This document shows positions 7,425 through 15,293 of a DNA stretch of 16,369 bases, piece by piece. The notes beneath the pieces were generated by a model. It was not told where the DNA came from, did no database searches, and was given only the letters and a program-made list of their open reading frames with translations. Numbering within the stretch: the stretch's first letter is position 1; each line of letters begins with the position of its first letter. The stretch is taken from the NCBI GenBank assembly GCA_019751935.1, contig JAIEMR010000063.1, positions 1 to 16,369 on the forward strand, given 5' to 3'. The DNA comes from Alphaproteobacteria bacterium (GTDB lineage: Bacteria > Pseudomonadota > Alphaproteobacteria > Paracaedibacterales > CAIULA01). Position numbers and translations under genes: made by a program.

Positions 7425-7470
7425 TCTAAGCTTGTATAGTGCACCTTTTATAGGGCTTAAGAATTTATTG

Positions 7471-8940
7471 ATGATGTTAGGTTTCTTTTCAAAATACGTA
7501 AAGATTCTCTCTTTAGCTGGGGTTGTTTTGGCCGGAGTTGGAGTCTATTTCCTTTTTCCCAGGGCTCCTCAAGAAATTCATTTTAGGCATTCTTTGATGG
7601 GTTTTTTGGAAGAGACGCTGATCAAAGTCGTTGATGACTTTAACAAAACCTCATCATGCAAAATCATTCTGGAATATGGCGGAAATTACACAGAAAGCTT
7701 TAATAATACTTTTAAGGTTTCTGATCATTCAAAAAGACCTCATCTGTTGATGGTTTCTGAATACAATACACCCACGATGTATAATCAAAAAGACGATTAT
7801 GTCCCTTTATATAAATTGATAGATATCGAAGCTGCGAGATTTGTGCCTGTTATTAAGGAATTTTATTCCTTTAAAGAATCCGATGAAGGAAAAGCACATC
7901 TTTGTTCTCTACCATTTAATTGTTCGACTGCGATTTTATTTTACAATAAGGACATTTTTAAAAAAGCAGGTCTTCCTGATAAAGCTCCTGAAACCTGGGA
8001 GGAAATGGAAGTCTACGCTGAGAAATTGAGGCAGGCTGGTTATACAGCTTTCACAACAGCTTGGCCAGCCGCCTATCTTTTGGAGCATTTCTCGGTTGTG
8101 CACAATATACCTTACGCAACTCATAAAAATGGTTTTTACGGCAAGAATCCCAAACTTTTGATTAATACTAAACCTTTCGTTGATCAGCTTAATAAGTTTG
8201 TGGAATGGGGTAAAAAGGGATTTTATGTTTATGCAGGAAGAATAGCTGAAAAGGCAGAAGAAAAATTCATCAAACAAGAGTGCGCTATGCTTCTTCAAGG
8301 GGCAAATCGTCTTGGCTATGTAAAGGACAAAGGATTTGATGTGGGGTTTGGTGTGTACCCTTATTGGGCTAAAATGGTGCCAAATGGCCCTTATGCGTTG
8401 AATATTGGTGGTACGTCTATTTGGGTGCTCAATGGGCATCCATCCTATAAGGGAGTTATTGAGTTCATAAGCTACTTAGCTAGTGAAAAAGTGCAGCAAA
8501 GATGGCATGAAACAACAGGATATTTGCCAGCAACAGTAGGCGCTTATGAGAGAACCAAGAGTGGGCACCATTACATGGAAAACCCAGCTTCTAAGATTGC
8601 CGTCGATCAAGTCATAGAGAGAGAAAATCATGACCTTCCCAATGGAGTGAGAGTTCCCAATTATGCGATGGCAAGAGAGAGAATTATTAATGCAATCGAT
8701 GAGGTTTTGTCTAAACAAACTGGATTTTATGCTAAAAATCCAGCGGCTTATATGGCAGTTGCGCAAGTTGTAGAGCGCACTAATCAAGACCTTCCCAATG
8801 GAGTTCGCATTACAAATTACGGCCCTGCCCGCGAAAAAATTATAGATTCAATAGAATCGGTGTTAAACGAGAAGAAGCCAGCAGAAGAAGCGCTTAATTT
8901 AGCTGCTGAAGAGGCTCAACTTATTATTGATCAGAAATAG
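7471..8940 (+). CDS. ugpB: UgpB-like ABC transporter substrate-binding protein with duplicated C-terminal unit
   Basis: This 489-residue family-1 solute-binding protein resembles UgpB, the periplasmic sn-glycerol-3-phosphate/glycerophosphodiester receptor. Matching segments are HSLMGFLEE near the start, GGNYTESFN (about 70-78), the hinge GGTSIWVL (about 313-320) and TTGYLPAT (348-355). A hydrophobic segment at about 8-29 is a signal peptide or membrane anchor; I see no lipobox. The C-terminal region is duplicated: about 368-419 and 420-471 align at a fixed 52-residue offset, both with DLPNGVR. I chose ATG 7471 over the upstream in-frame TTG at 7432 because the promoter would place that TTG at the transcript's first bases. 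No ugpA, ugpE or ugpC is visible, so the receptor is an orphan within this window. Confidence 0.83.
   Translation: MMLGFFSKYVKILSLAGVVLAGVGVYFLFPRAPQEIHFRHSLMGFLEETLIKVVDDFNKTSSCKIILEYGGNYTESFNNTFKVSDHSKRPHLLMVSEYNTPTMYNQKDDYVPLYKLIDIEAARFVPVIKEFYSFKESDEGKAHLCSLPFNCSTAILFYNKDIFKKAGLPDKAPETWEEMEVYAEKLRQAGYTAFTTAWPAAYLLEHFSVVHNIPYATHKNGFYGKNPKLLINTKPFVDQLNKFVEWGKKGFYVYAGRIAEKAEEKFIKQECAMLLQGANRLGYVKDKGFDVGFGVYPYWAKMVPNGPYALNIGGTSIWVLNGHPSYKGVIEFISYLASEKVQQRWHETTGYLPATVGAYERTKSGHHYMENPASKIAVDQVIERENHDLPNGVRVPNYAMARERIINAIDEVLSKQTGFYAKNPAAYMAVAQVVERTNQDLPNGVRITNYGPAREKIIDSIESVLNEKKPAEEALNLAAEEAQLIIDQK
8572..8871 (+). repeat. 156-base tandem duplication inside the ugpB-like gene
   Basis: The DNA from about 8572 is repeated from about 8728 at an offset of 156 bases, exactly 52 codons. 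GACCTTCCCAATGGAGT occurs identically at 8632 and 8788. The rest has diverged mainly at silent or conservative positions, so the duplication is not recent and the frame has been kept. Confidence 0.8.
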
Positions 8941-8969
8941 AGCTATATAACCAAAATATCTCAAATTAT

Positions 8970-9045
8970 CTGGATTGCCACGTCACTTCGTTCCTCGTAA
9001 TGACGAGAAAAACTGCGTCATCGCGAGCGCAGCGTGGCGATCCAG
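8970..9045. repeat. head-to-head inverted repeat of a CGTCAT...ATCCAG unit
   Basis: CTGGATTGCCACG (8970-8982) and CGTGGCGATCCAG (9033-9045) are complementary except for one G-T pair. Read inward from each end, both halves continue with a related sequence containing a CGAG core and CGTCAT. They are therefore two diverged copies of one unit of about 31-36 bases in opposite orientation. A smaller hairpin CTCGT/ACGAG lies at 8994-9007. Units of this form (CGTCATxxCGAG...TGGCxATCCAG) are known as dispersed repeats in many intracellular Proteobacteria; I recall this from general knowledge, not from a search. It lies between two convergent genes. Confidence 0.75.
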
Positions 9046-9059
9046 AAAACAGGTAACTT

Positions 9060-9072
9060 CATTTTGGGTATA
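9060..9072. repeat. solo arm of the repeat found upstream of trkA
   Basis: CATTTTGGGTATA here is the exact reverse complement of TATACCCAAAATG at 15294-15306, the outer arm of the element between ntrX and trkA. No second arm is visible nearby, so this is a remnant or a partial copy. Confidence 0.5.
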
Positions 9073-9127
9073 GGGAAAAAATGATTAGGTAGCGAACCCA
9101 TAGGGCGCTGTCAGTCCAGGAACAATA

Positions 9128-11773
9128 TTACCCAATATTGATCTTTCGTATCTCTCCGGCTTCAAACTTTTGATTCAAAGCAGCCTCTGCTAACTGAGGG
9201 ACGACATTTTGAGATAAATACATTTCAATGGCTCTGATTCCTCTTTTGTGTCCGATAAAGTCTTGGGCAATTTTTTGGATGAATTCTTCTGAATAGCTGA
9301 GTTCATATTTATGTTTTTCTTTTAGTCTTTGTTCAATCTTGGCTAATTTTTGACGGATTATATCTTCAATCTCAGCTATGCCTAATGGAAGATAAGGCAC
9401 AACGGTTGTTCTAGCGATAAAAGGAGTGCCGAAAACTTTGGTTAATTCATCCGTTACTTTTGCATTAAGCTGTGCAAATACAATTGCTTTATCTTCAGTT
9501 TCTTTTAAGGAATAGCATCGCTCAGATATGATCTCTGCGCCTTGATTTGTTGTTAAAACAAAAAGAGTGTTGGAAAAATCAACTTCTACTCCTTCAGAAT
9601 CTTCTAGGATACCTTTATCAAAGATTTGGGCAAACAAACTGATAACATCTTCATGCGCTTTATCAACTTCATCTACTAAGATGACGCTGTAGGGATTTTG
9701 ACGAACGGCCTCCGTTAAAGTTCCACCCTTTCCATATCCAACGTATCCGGGAGGGGCGCCTTTAAGGATAGAAATAGAATGAGACTCTTGAAATTCACCC
9801 ATATTTAACCTGACAAGATGGCGACTATTTCCTGTCAAAATTTCGGCAAGTGCAAGAGCGGTTTCTGTTTTTCCAACGCCGCTTGGGCCAGCAAGTATAA
9901 AGATACCAATCGGTTTATTTGTGTCAGTGAGCCCAACATGATAATTCACTATGCTTTGCGCAAGTACGGTAAGGGCTGATTCTTGGCCAACAATTCTCGT
10001 TTTTAAAACATTCAGTAAATAACCTAAAGACATACGATTGCCTTGAGCAAGGATAGTCCCAAGTGGAATACCAGTCCAATTGGCTATAACCCTTGCGACT
10101 GCAACTTGATCTACGGCTTGACTGACCAAAACATTCTCAGAGGGAAGTTCAACTAAAGATTGTTGTAATTGAGTCAATTGCCGCTGAAGTAGAGTGATTT
10201 CCACAGAAGATGCTTCATTTGATCCAAGGTTTTGGATTTGTTTGCGTAAGCCTTCAACTTGCTTGACAATTTGATACTGCTCTTCCCACTTTTTTGAAAG
10301 TTCTTCATAGTGATGATGGGCTTCGTTTAGCTCATTTTCTAAATCTAAAGTCCGTTTTTGAATGGGATCTGATTTATCAAGAGATGAGGGTAGAACTTGA
10401 TGCTCTTCATTTTTGAGCATTTGAAGTTCTATGCCCAGAAGATTAATCTGACTTAAACATGTTTGTAACTCTTCAGGTTTTCCAGATCTTGAGAGAGACA
10501 CTTGAGCGCAAGCCGTATCTAAAACAGTAAGCGCTTTATCGGGTAAACGCCGTTCTGGTAAAAAACGATGAGAAAGACGAGCGGCAGCTTCAATGGCTTC
10601 ATTTAAAATAGGAACTTTATGATGTTGTTGATACTTTTCTGCAATCAAACGAAGCATAGAGATTGCTTGTTCAGGGTTTGGCTCTTTTACTTTTACCTTT
10701 TCAAATCGTCTGACAAGAGCTGCGTCTTTTTCAAAATAACGTTTGTATTCTGACCAGGTGGTTGCTGCAATTGTACGCAGCTCACCTCTGGCAAGACTTG
10801 GTTTTAAAAGGTTTGCTGCATCTCCCAGCCCCTGTGTGCCGCCAGCCCCCATAAGAGCGTGCGCCTCATCTATAAATAAAACAATTGGATAAGGAGAATT
10901 TTTGATTTCTTGCAAAAGTCTATTGAGGCGTTCTTCGAATTGACCCTTTGCACTGGCTCCAGCCTGCAATAAACCCAAATCAAGTTTATGGATATGAACG
11001 TCCTGCAAAGAAGGCGGGACATCATTTTGGCAAATTCGTTGGGCAAGTCCTTCAACAATTGCTGTCTTTCCAACTCCTGCTTCTCCAACAAGAATAGGAT
11101 TGTTTTGACGTCTTCTGGTTAATACATCAATGACTTGCCTTATTTCAGATTCTCGCCCAAAAATGGGGTCTAATTTACCGTTTTTTGCAGCTTGCGTTAG
11201 GTTCTCAGTATATTGCTCTAAAGCGCTATCAGCAGCAAAACTAGAATTCATCAAAGATTCAACTTTTGTGATACTTTCAGAGTCTTGAGAAGGGGGGCTT
11301 GAGGAAGAATCTTCATTACTGGTTTTTAAAAGTTCATTAATATCTTTTACAAAACTAAGACGAGGAATTCTAAGAAGAAGAGGACAGTTTTCTAAAATAA
11401 TCCCTCTTAAAGGATCTACGTCAATTAATGCGCTCAAGATACTGCCTGAACGTATCGTTTGCCCGCCTAATTTTAAGGAAGATATCAACCAGGCTTGCTC
11501 TAATACGTTTAAGATATGTCTTGATATGACAGGGCTTGAGGTATTGCCAGTAGACAATTTCTCGATTGCTGATATCAATTGCCTTGAAACGGTTTGAAGG
11601 TCAATTTCATAATAACGTAAAATGATTTGAATATCAGAATCTACTGGATCAAGAAGTTTGATCAGAAAATGTTCTAGCTCAATATTGTAATGCCCTTTTG
11701 TAACGCACAATGCAGCGGCAGCTTCGAGAGCTTTCTTACAAGTAGGGTTTAATTTAGCAATGAGCATCTTCAT
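9128..11773 (-). CDS. clpV: ClpV/TssH, type VI secretion AAA+ unfoldase
   Basis: This 881-residue Hsp100 ATPase fits ClpV, which disassembles the contracted VipA/VipB sheath of type VI secretion. An N domain (about 1-140) is followed by a Ser/Pro-rich linker (152-170). The D1 AAA domain has Walker A GEAGVGKT (230-237) and Walker B VLFIDEAH (298-305). A coiled-coil middle region spans about 435-545. D2 has Walker A GPSGVGKT (629-636), pore loop GYVG (676-679) and Walker B ILVDE (698-702). GDAANLLKPSLARGELRTIAATTW and the late RTTVVPYLPL favour ClpV over ClpB. Both ATP sites are intact. The ATG at 11773 has AAGGA about 15 bases upstream; an internal ATG two codons later is equally possible. No other type VI gene is in the window. 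A ClpB-like chaperone role remains possible. Confidence 0.85.
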   Translation of the reverse strand: MKMLIAKLNPTCKKALEAAAALCVTKGHYNIELEHFLIKLLDPVDSDIQIILRYYEIDLQTVSRQLISAIEKLSTGNTSSPVISRHILNVLEQAWLISSLKLGGQTIRSGSILSALIDVDPLRGIILENCPLLLRIPRLSFVKDINELLKTSNEDSSSSPPSQDSESITKVESLMNSSFAADSALEQYTENLTQAAKNGKLDPIFGRESEIRQVIDVLTRRRQNNPILVGEAGVGKTAIVEGLAQRICQNDVPPSLQDVHIHKLDLGLLQAGASAKGQFEERLNRLLQEIKNSPYPIVLFIDEAHALMGAGGTQGLGDAANLLKPSLARGELRTIAATTWSEYKRYFEKDAALVRRFEKVKVKEPNPEQAISMLRLIAEKYQQHHKVPILNEAIEAAARLSHRFLPERRLPDKALTVLDTACAQVSLSRSGKPEELQTCLSQINLLGIELQMLKNEEHQVLPSSLDKSDPIQKRTLDLENELNEAHHHYEELSKKWEEQYQIVKQVEGLRKQIQNLGSNEASSVEITLLQRQLTQLQQSLVELPSENVLVSQAVDQVAVARVIANWTGIPLGTILAQGNRMSLGYLLNVLKTRIVGQESALTVLAQSIVNYHVGLTDTNKPIGIFILAGPSGVGKTETALALAEILTGNSRHLVRLNMGEFQESHSISILKGAPPGYVGYGKGGTLTEAVRQNPYSVILVDEVDKAHEDVISLFAQIFDKGILEDSEGVEVDFSNTLFVLTTNQGAEIISERCYSLKETEDKAIVFAQLNAKVTDELTKVFGTPFIARTTVVPYLPLGIAEIEDIIRQKLAKIEQRLKEKHKYELSYSEEFIQKIAQDFIGHKRGIRAIEMYLSQNVVPQLAEAALNQKFEAGEIRKINIG

Positions 11774-11939
11774 GATGTTGAAAAGTGTTCCTTAGTTTTA
11801 TGAAACATCAAGACAATCTTAATGCATTTAAATAAAATTTTAAATAAATTACTTTGTGCATTAAAGGTGTTTTTTAGAAACCGTAGAAAAAAAAATTAAG
11901 AAAAGCTATACTCCAAAAATGGTTGAAGATGCATTTTTA

Positions 11940-11948
11940 TGCTATATT
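11940..11948 (+). promoter_or_regulatory. candidate extended -10 promoter of ntrY
   Basis: TGCTATATT carries the TGn extension and a five-of-six -10 hexamer. A TTGAAG at 11923 would give only a 14-base spacer, too short for a normal -35, so activity would rely on the extended -10. The implied start near 11955 lies just before the open ntrY frame. Confidence 0.35.
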
Positions 11949-11967
11949 TTGGCTGAAGTAATATTAG

Positions 11968-12126
11968 AAAGAGAGACTCCTTATTCTATCATTTCACAGT
12001 GTATATACTCGTTTTTTAACGTTTTCGCGCAATTATAATTTATCGCGCAAGCTTCCCTTTGCTTTAAGCTTAGCGGCTCTTTTATCGGGCATTGCCACTT
12101 ATTGGGCAATTACTCATAACACCAAT
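11968..12126 (+). other. in-frame N-terminal extension of ntrY without a standard start codon
   Basis: The ntrY frame stays open upstream of TTG 12127, back to a TAG at 11965. It encodes a basic segment followed by a hydrophobic helix containing LSRKLPFALSLAALLSGIAT, the position and character expected for the first transmembrane helix of alphaproteobacterial NtrY. No ATG, GTG, TTG or CTG occurs in this frame in the interval. ATT at 11983, preceded by the purine-rich AAAGAGAG at 11968-11975, is the best candidate start. A frameshift joining the ATG at 11919 is the alternative. Confidence 0.6.
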
Positions 12127-13803
12127 TTGGCTGATAAAACACATACAGTCTTGCCTTTCATTTATCTTGATCTGACACTTCTTCTTTTGTTGGCGGTTGT
12201 TATTGCCAAGAGATTGGTCGAATTGTGGCTAGAAAGACGCCGTGGTTTAATGGGAGCAAAACTGCATGTTCATATTGTGGCCTTATTCTCCCTGGTTGCT
12301 GTAACGCCTGCAATTTGTGTCGTCGTGTTTGCTGCTCTTTTTTTTAATGTGGGTGAAAAAACATGGTTTGGCCAGCCAGTTAGAGATGCCTTAGATGAGG
12401 GACGTGTTGTTGCCGAAGCTTATTTAAAAGAACATAAAAAAACAATCAAGATCGATGCTCATGCTCTTGTGGGGAAATTAAGACCGCAAATGTCTTTTTT
12501 TATAGAAAATCCCGGAGCTTTATCGCAGGCACTTAATGATGAGACCGATCAAGGAGAGTTGGGAGAGCTTTTGGTTTTTAATGGTAAGGGGCAGGTGATG
12601 GCTCGCTCTTACCTTACATTTTCTCTTGAACTTGAAAAGATTTTATATACAGATTTTGAAAAAGTAAAAGCTGGTGAAATTGTAGTCAAAGAATCAGATG
12701 ACAGAGTGAGAGCTTTAATCAGACTTGATCCTTTAACCGATACGTATTTATTTGTTGGAAAACTAATTGATCCAGATGTTTTGCAGCATATAAGTCGTAC
12801 CCAAGGAGCAATTCAGGATTACGTAAAGCTAGTAGCGCAGCATTCCGGAATTCAAATCACATTTATCGCATTTTTTTCACTGGTTGCCTTGCTTCTTCTT
12901 TTGGCGGCAATTTGGGTGGGTTTAACTTTTGCCAATGTTTTAGTGAGGCCAATAAGTCGTTTGATTACTGCCGCTGAAGCTGTCAGTCAAGGGAATCTAT
13001 CGATAAAAATCGAAGAAGAGCCTTTGGGTAATGAGCTGGATAATTTGACACAGTCGTTTAATCGCATGACTTATAGACTTCAGCAGCAAAATCAAGCTTT
13101 GATTTTGAGTCAACGTAAAGCGGCATGGGCAGATGTTGCTCGGAAAATTGCCCATGAAATTAAAAATCCGCTTACTCCAATTCAGTTATCGGCAGAAAGG
13201 CTCAAGAGACGCTACTTAAAGGAAATTACTTCTGATCCAGAAACTTTTCAGGCTTGTGTTGATACAATCATTCGCCAGGTGAGTCATATTGGGAACTTAG
13301 TCAATGAATTTTCATCATTTGCTCGTATGCCTGAGCCAAAAATTGAGTCTGTTGATATTGTTGAATTATGTCAGCAAGCTCTTTTTTTACAACGTCAACC
13401 TTGGCCAAGCTTAGAGTTTACTTATCTCACACCTGGCAAACCTGTTATCTTTGATTGTGATCCTCAGCAGTTGAGTCAAGTTTTGACAAACCTATTACAA
13501 AATGCCATAAATGCAGTGACTGAATCTGGTAAAAATGAGACTGGAAAAGTGTCTTTAGAGGTCGAGGTCCAGGATGATCAGCTTTTTATTACGGTTGATG
13601 ATAATGGTCTTGGTTTTCCAAAAAGTGGACGAGAGCGTTTGTTGGAACCTTATTACACTACACGCACAAAAGGAACGGGTTTAGGTTTGGCTATTGTTTC
13701 TAAAATCGTTTCTGATCATAATGGTCATATGCAATTGAATGATAGTGAATTAGGAGGAGCTAGTGTACAGTTGGTTTTTCCTTTTCAAAATCAAGATAGA
13801 TAG
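12127..13803 (+). CDS. ntrY: NtrY-type sensor histidine kinase lacking the PAS domain
   Basis: This 558-residue membrane histidine kinase (about 606 if the upstream extension is translated) is the likely partner of NtrX; NtrYX systems control nitrogen, redox and envelope responses in alphaproteobacteria. Helices lie at about 10-27 and 46-73, a periplasmic domain at 74-240 and a further helix at 243-265. HAMP spans about 270-322. The H box KIAHEIKNPLTPIQLSAERL places the phosphorylated His at 343. The N box NLLQNAINAV (455-464), DNGLGF (492-497) and GTGLGLAIV (516-524) complete an intact kinase. HAMP runs almost directly into SQRKAAWADVARKIAHE, so the PAS domain of about 110 residues usual here is absent. 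TTG 12127 is the first conventional start but would cut off the first helix; the true start is probably upstream. ntrX follows after 14 bases. Confidence 0.85.
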   Translation: MADKTHTVLPFIYLDLTLLLLLAVVIAKRLVELWLERRRGLMGAKLHVHIVALFSLVAVTPAICVVVFAALFFNVGEKTWFGQPVRDALDEGRVVAEAYLKEHKKTIKIDAHALVGKLRPQMSFFIENPGALSQALNDETDQGELGELLVFNGKGQVMARSYLTFSLELEKILYTDFEKVKAGEIVVKESDDRVRALIRLDPLTDTYLFVGKLIDPDVLQHISRTQGAIQDYVKLVAQHSGIQITFIAFFSLVALLLLLAAIWVGLTFANVLVRPISRLITAAEAVSQGNLSIKIEEEPLGNELDNLTQSFNRMTYRLQQQNQALILSQRKAAWADVARKIAHEIKNPLTPIQLSAERLKRRYLKEITSDPETFQACVDTIIRQVSHIGNLVNEFSSFARMPEPKIESVDIVELCQQALFLQRQPWPSLEFTYLTPGKPVIFDCDPQQLSQVLTNLLQNAINAVTESGKNETGKVSLEVEVQDDQLFITVDDNGLGFPKSGRERLLEPYYTTRTKGTGLGLAIVSKIVSDHNGHMQLNDSELGGASVQLVFPFQNQDR

Positions 13804-13817
13804 GAGATCGATTTAGC

Positions 13818-15245
13818 ATGGCGCAGGATATTTTAATTGTCGACGACGAAGCAGATATCCGTGATTTGATCTCTGGTATTTTATCTGATGAAGGCTATAC
13901 AACTCGTACTGCGAGTGATGGATTAGCTGCATTGGATATGATTAAAGCGCGGCAACCGAATTTAGTCATTTTAGATGTTTGGCTCGGCGATAGTGAGCGA
14001 GATGGGCTCAAAATTCTAGATATCATTAAACGTGATCATTCATACGTTCCTGTAGTAATGATTAGTGGACATGGCACGATTGAAACTGCTGTGTCAGCAA
14101 TCAAAAAAGGTGCTTATGATTTCATAGAAAAGCCATTTCAGACAGAACGTTTACTTGTCGTTGTAGAAAGGGCTATTGAATCATCCCGTTTAAAGCGTGA
14201 AAATGATGAGCTTAGGGTTAAGGCTCGAGTTAGCTCTTCTTTAATTGGCAACTCATCATCCATACAACAACTAAGGCAAGCCTTAGAAAAAATTTCGGCA
14301 ACAAATGGGCGTGTCTTTATGAGCGGACCTAATGGAGCAGACAAAGAGGCTTTAGCTAGAGAAATTCACGTGCGTTCAAAAAGAGAGCGAGGCCCTTTTT
14401 TAAGTATTAATTGTGGGGCATATCATCCTCAACAATTAGAGGCAGAGCTGTTTGGAACAGAAATTTTTGGTCTTTCCGCAGACACTCCTCGAAAAATAGG
14501 TCTTTTAGAGAAAGCACATACAGGCACTGTCTTTCTTGATGAAATCGCTCAGCTTCCTCTTCCTGTTCAATCAAAAATAGTGAAGGTTTTGCAGGAACAG
14601 GCATTTTTCCGTATAGGCAGTGATCAGAAGATCGACATTGATATTCGTTTCTTAGCGGGTACCTCTGATGATATTCAGAAAATGATTCAAGAGGGTAATT
14701 TTAGGGAAGATCTTTTTTATAGATTAAGTGTTTCTCATATTCTTGTACCTACTTTAAAAGAGCGAGTGACTGATATTCCGTTATTAGCTCAGAATTTTAT
14801 GGAGCAAGCGGCGGCCGCTCAAGGAGTTTTGCCCAGGTCCTTTAGTCAAGAGGCTTTGGTTATGCTTCAATCTTATTCATGGCCAGGTGATTTACAGCAG
14901 TTAAAAAATGTTGTGGATTGGTTGTTGATTATGGCTGGAGGAGATCCTCGTGAACCAATACAAAGTTCTCAGCTTCCCACCGAAATTATCAATGGAAACA
15001 ATTTTGCTAACAGTTGGCAGCAAAAAAGCGCTGATATCGTTGTTCTTCCTTTGCGAGAAGCCAGAGAAGCTTTTGAGAGGGAGTATCTTTTAACCCAAGT
15101 TCAACGGTTTTCGGGAAATATTTCGCAAACTGCTCGGTTTATTGGAATGGAACGTTCAGCTTTGCATCGTAAATTACGCGCTCTTGGAGTTCATGAAGGA
15201 AAAAGCGGTGAATTTTCTGATGAAGAAGCTAGTCAAATCGCTTAA
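13818..15245 (+). CDS. ntrX: NtrX-type response regulator with a degenerate AAA+ domain
   Basis: This 475-residue regulator has three domains. The receiver (about 4-118) has acidic residues DDE, phosphoacceptor Asp53 in VILDVW and Lys105. The central sigma-54-type AAA+ domain spans about 143-375 and the Fis-type helix-turn-helix about 415-456 (NISQTARFIGMERSALHRKL). Walker B VFLDE (238-242) and the Arg of NFRED (296) are kept. Walker A reads GPNGADKE (170-177), with Asp175 where Gly is normal. The GAFTGA loop is absent, as in other NtrX proteins. The sensor-II segment is WPGDLQQLKN with Gln360 replacing Arg. ATP hydrolysis is therefore doubtful, and the protein probably works as a DNA-binding switch. 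The ATG follows TAGGAG closely, and the gene is co-transcribed with ntrY. Confidence 0.88.
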   Translation: MAQDILIVDDEADIRDLISGILSDEGYTTRTASDGLAALDMIKARQPNLVILDVWLGDSERDGLKILDIIKRDHSYVPVVMISGHGTIETAVSAIKKGAYDFIEKPFQTERLLVVVERAIESSRLKRENDELRVKARVSSSLIGNSSSIQQLRQALEKISATNGRVFMSGPNGADKEALAREIHVRSKRERGPFLSINCGAYHPQQLEAELFGTEIFGLSADTPRKIGLLEKAHTGTVFLDEIAQLPLPVQSKIVKVLQEQAFFRIGSDQKIDIDIRFLAGTSDDIQKMIQEGNFREDLFYRLSVSHILVPTLKERVTDIPLLAQNFMEQAAAAQGVLPRSFSQEALVMLQSYSWPGDLQQLKNVVDWLLIMAGGDPREPIQSSQLPTEIINGNNFANSWQQKSADIVVLPLREAREAFEREYLLTQVQRFSGNISQTARFIGMERSALHRKLRALGVHEGKSGEFSDEEASQIA

Positions 15246-15293
15246 GGGTGGAATGAAAAAAACTCTCCTTAAAAACCGAGGCAGAAGTGAGCA

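Larger units (their letters stand above)
11774..12126. other. divergent intergenic region clpV/ntrY, partly ntrY coding
   Basis: This region holds the control signals of both divergent genes. TTAATGCA (11819-11826) and TGCATTAA (11857-11864) form an eight-base inverted repeat around an AT-rich 30-base loop, a possible operator or hairpin on the clpV side. An extended -10 for ntrY is proposed at 11940-11948. From 11968 on, the ntrY frame is open and reads as a plausible N-terminus. A 39-codon frame from ATG 11919 to 12038 overlaps it and is probably chance. Confidence 0.55.

Noticed and set aside
7432..7470. TTG start for the ugpB-like gene
   Set aside because: It coincides with the predicted transcription start and has no ribosome site; ATG 7471 gives a sensible leader and signal segment.
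7936..8439. 167-codon minus-strand open frame
   Set aside because: It lies opposite the well-supported ugpB-like gene, matches no family and has the composition of an antisense shadow.
9121..9136. AATATT-ACCC-AATATT palindrome at the end of clpV as a terminator
   Set aside because: The stem is short and all A/T, overlaps the stop codon and has no T tract directly after it on the minus strand.
11919..12038. 39-codon frame starting with ATG upstream of ntrY
   Set aside because: It overlaps the ntrY extension in another frame, resembles nothing known and starts upstream of the proposed transcription start. It matters only if a frameshift joins it to ntrY.
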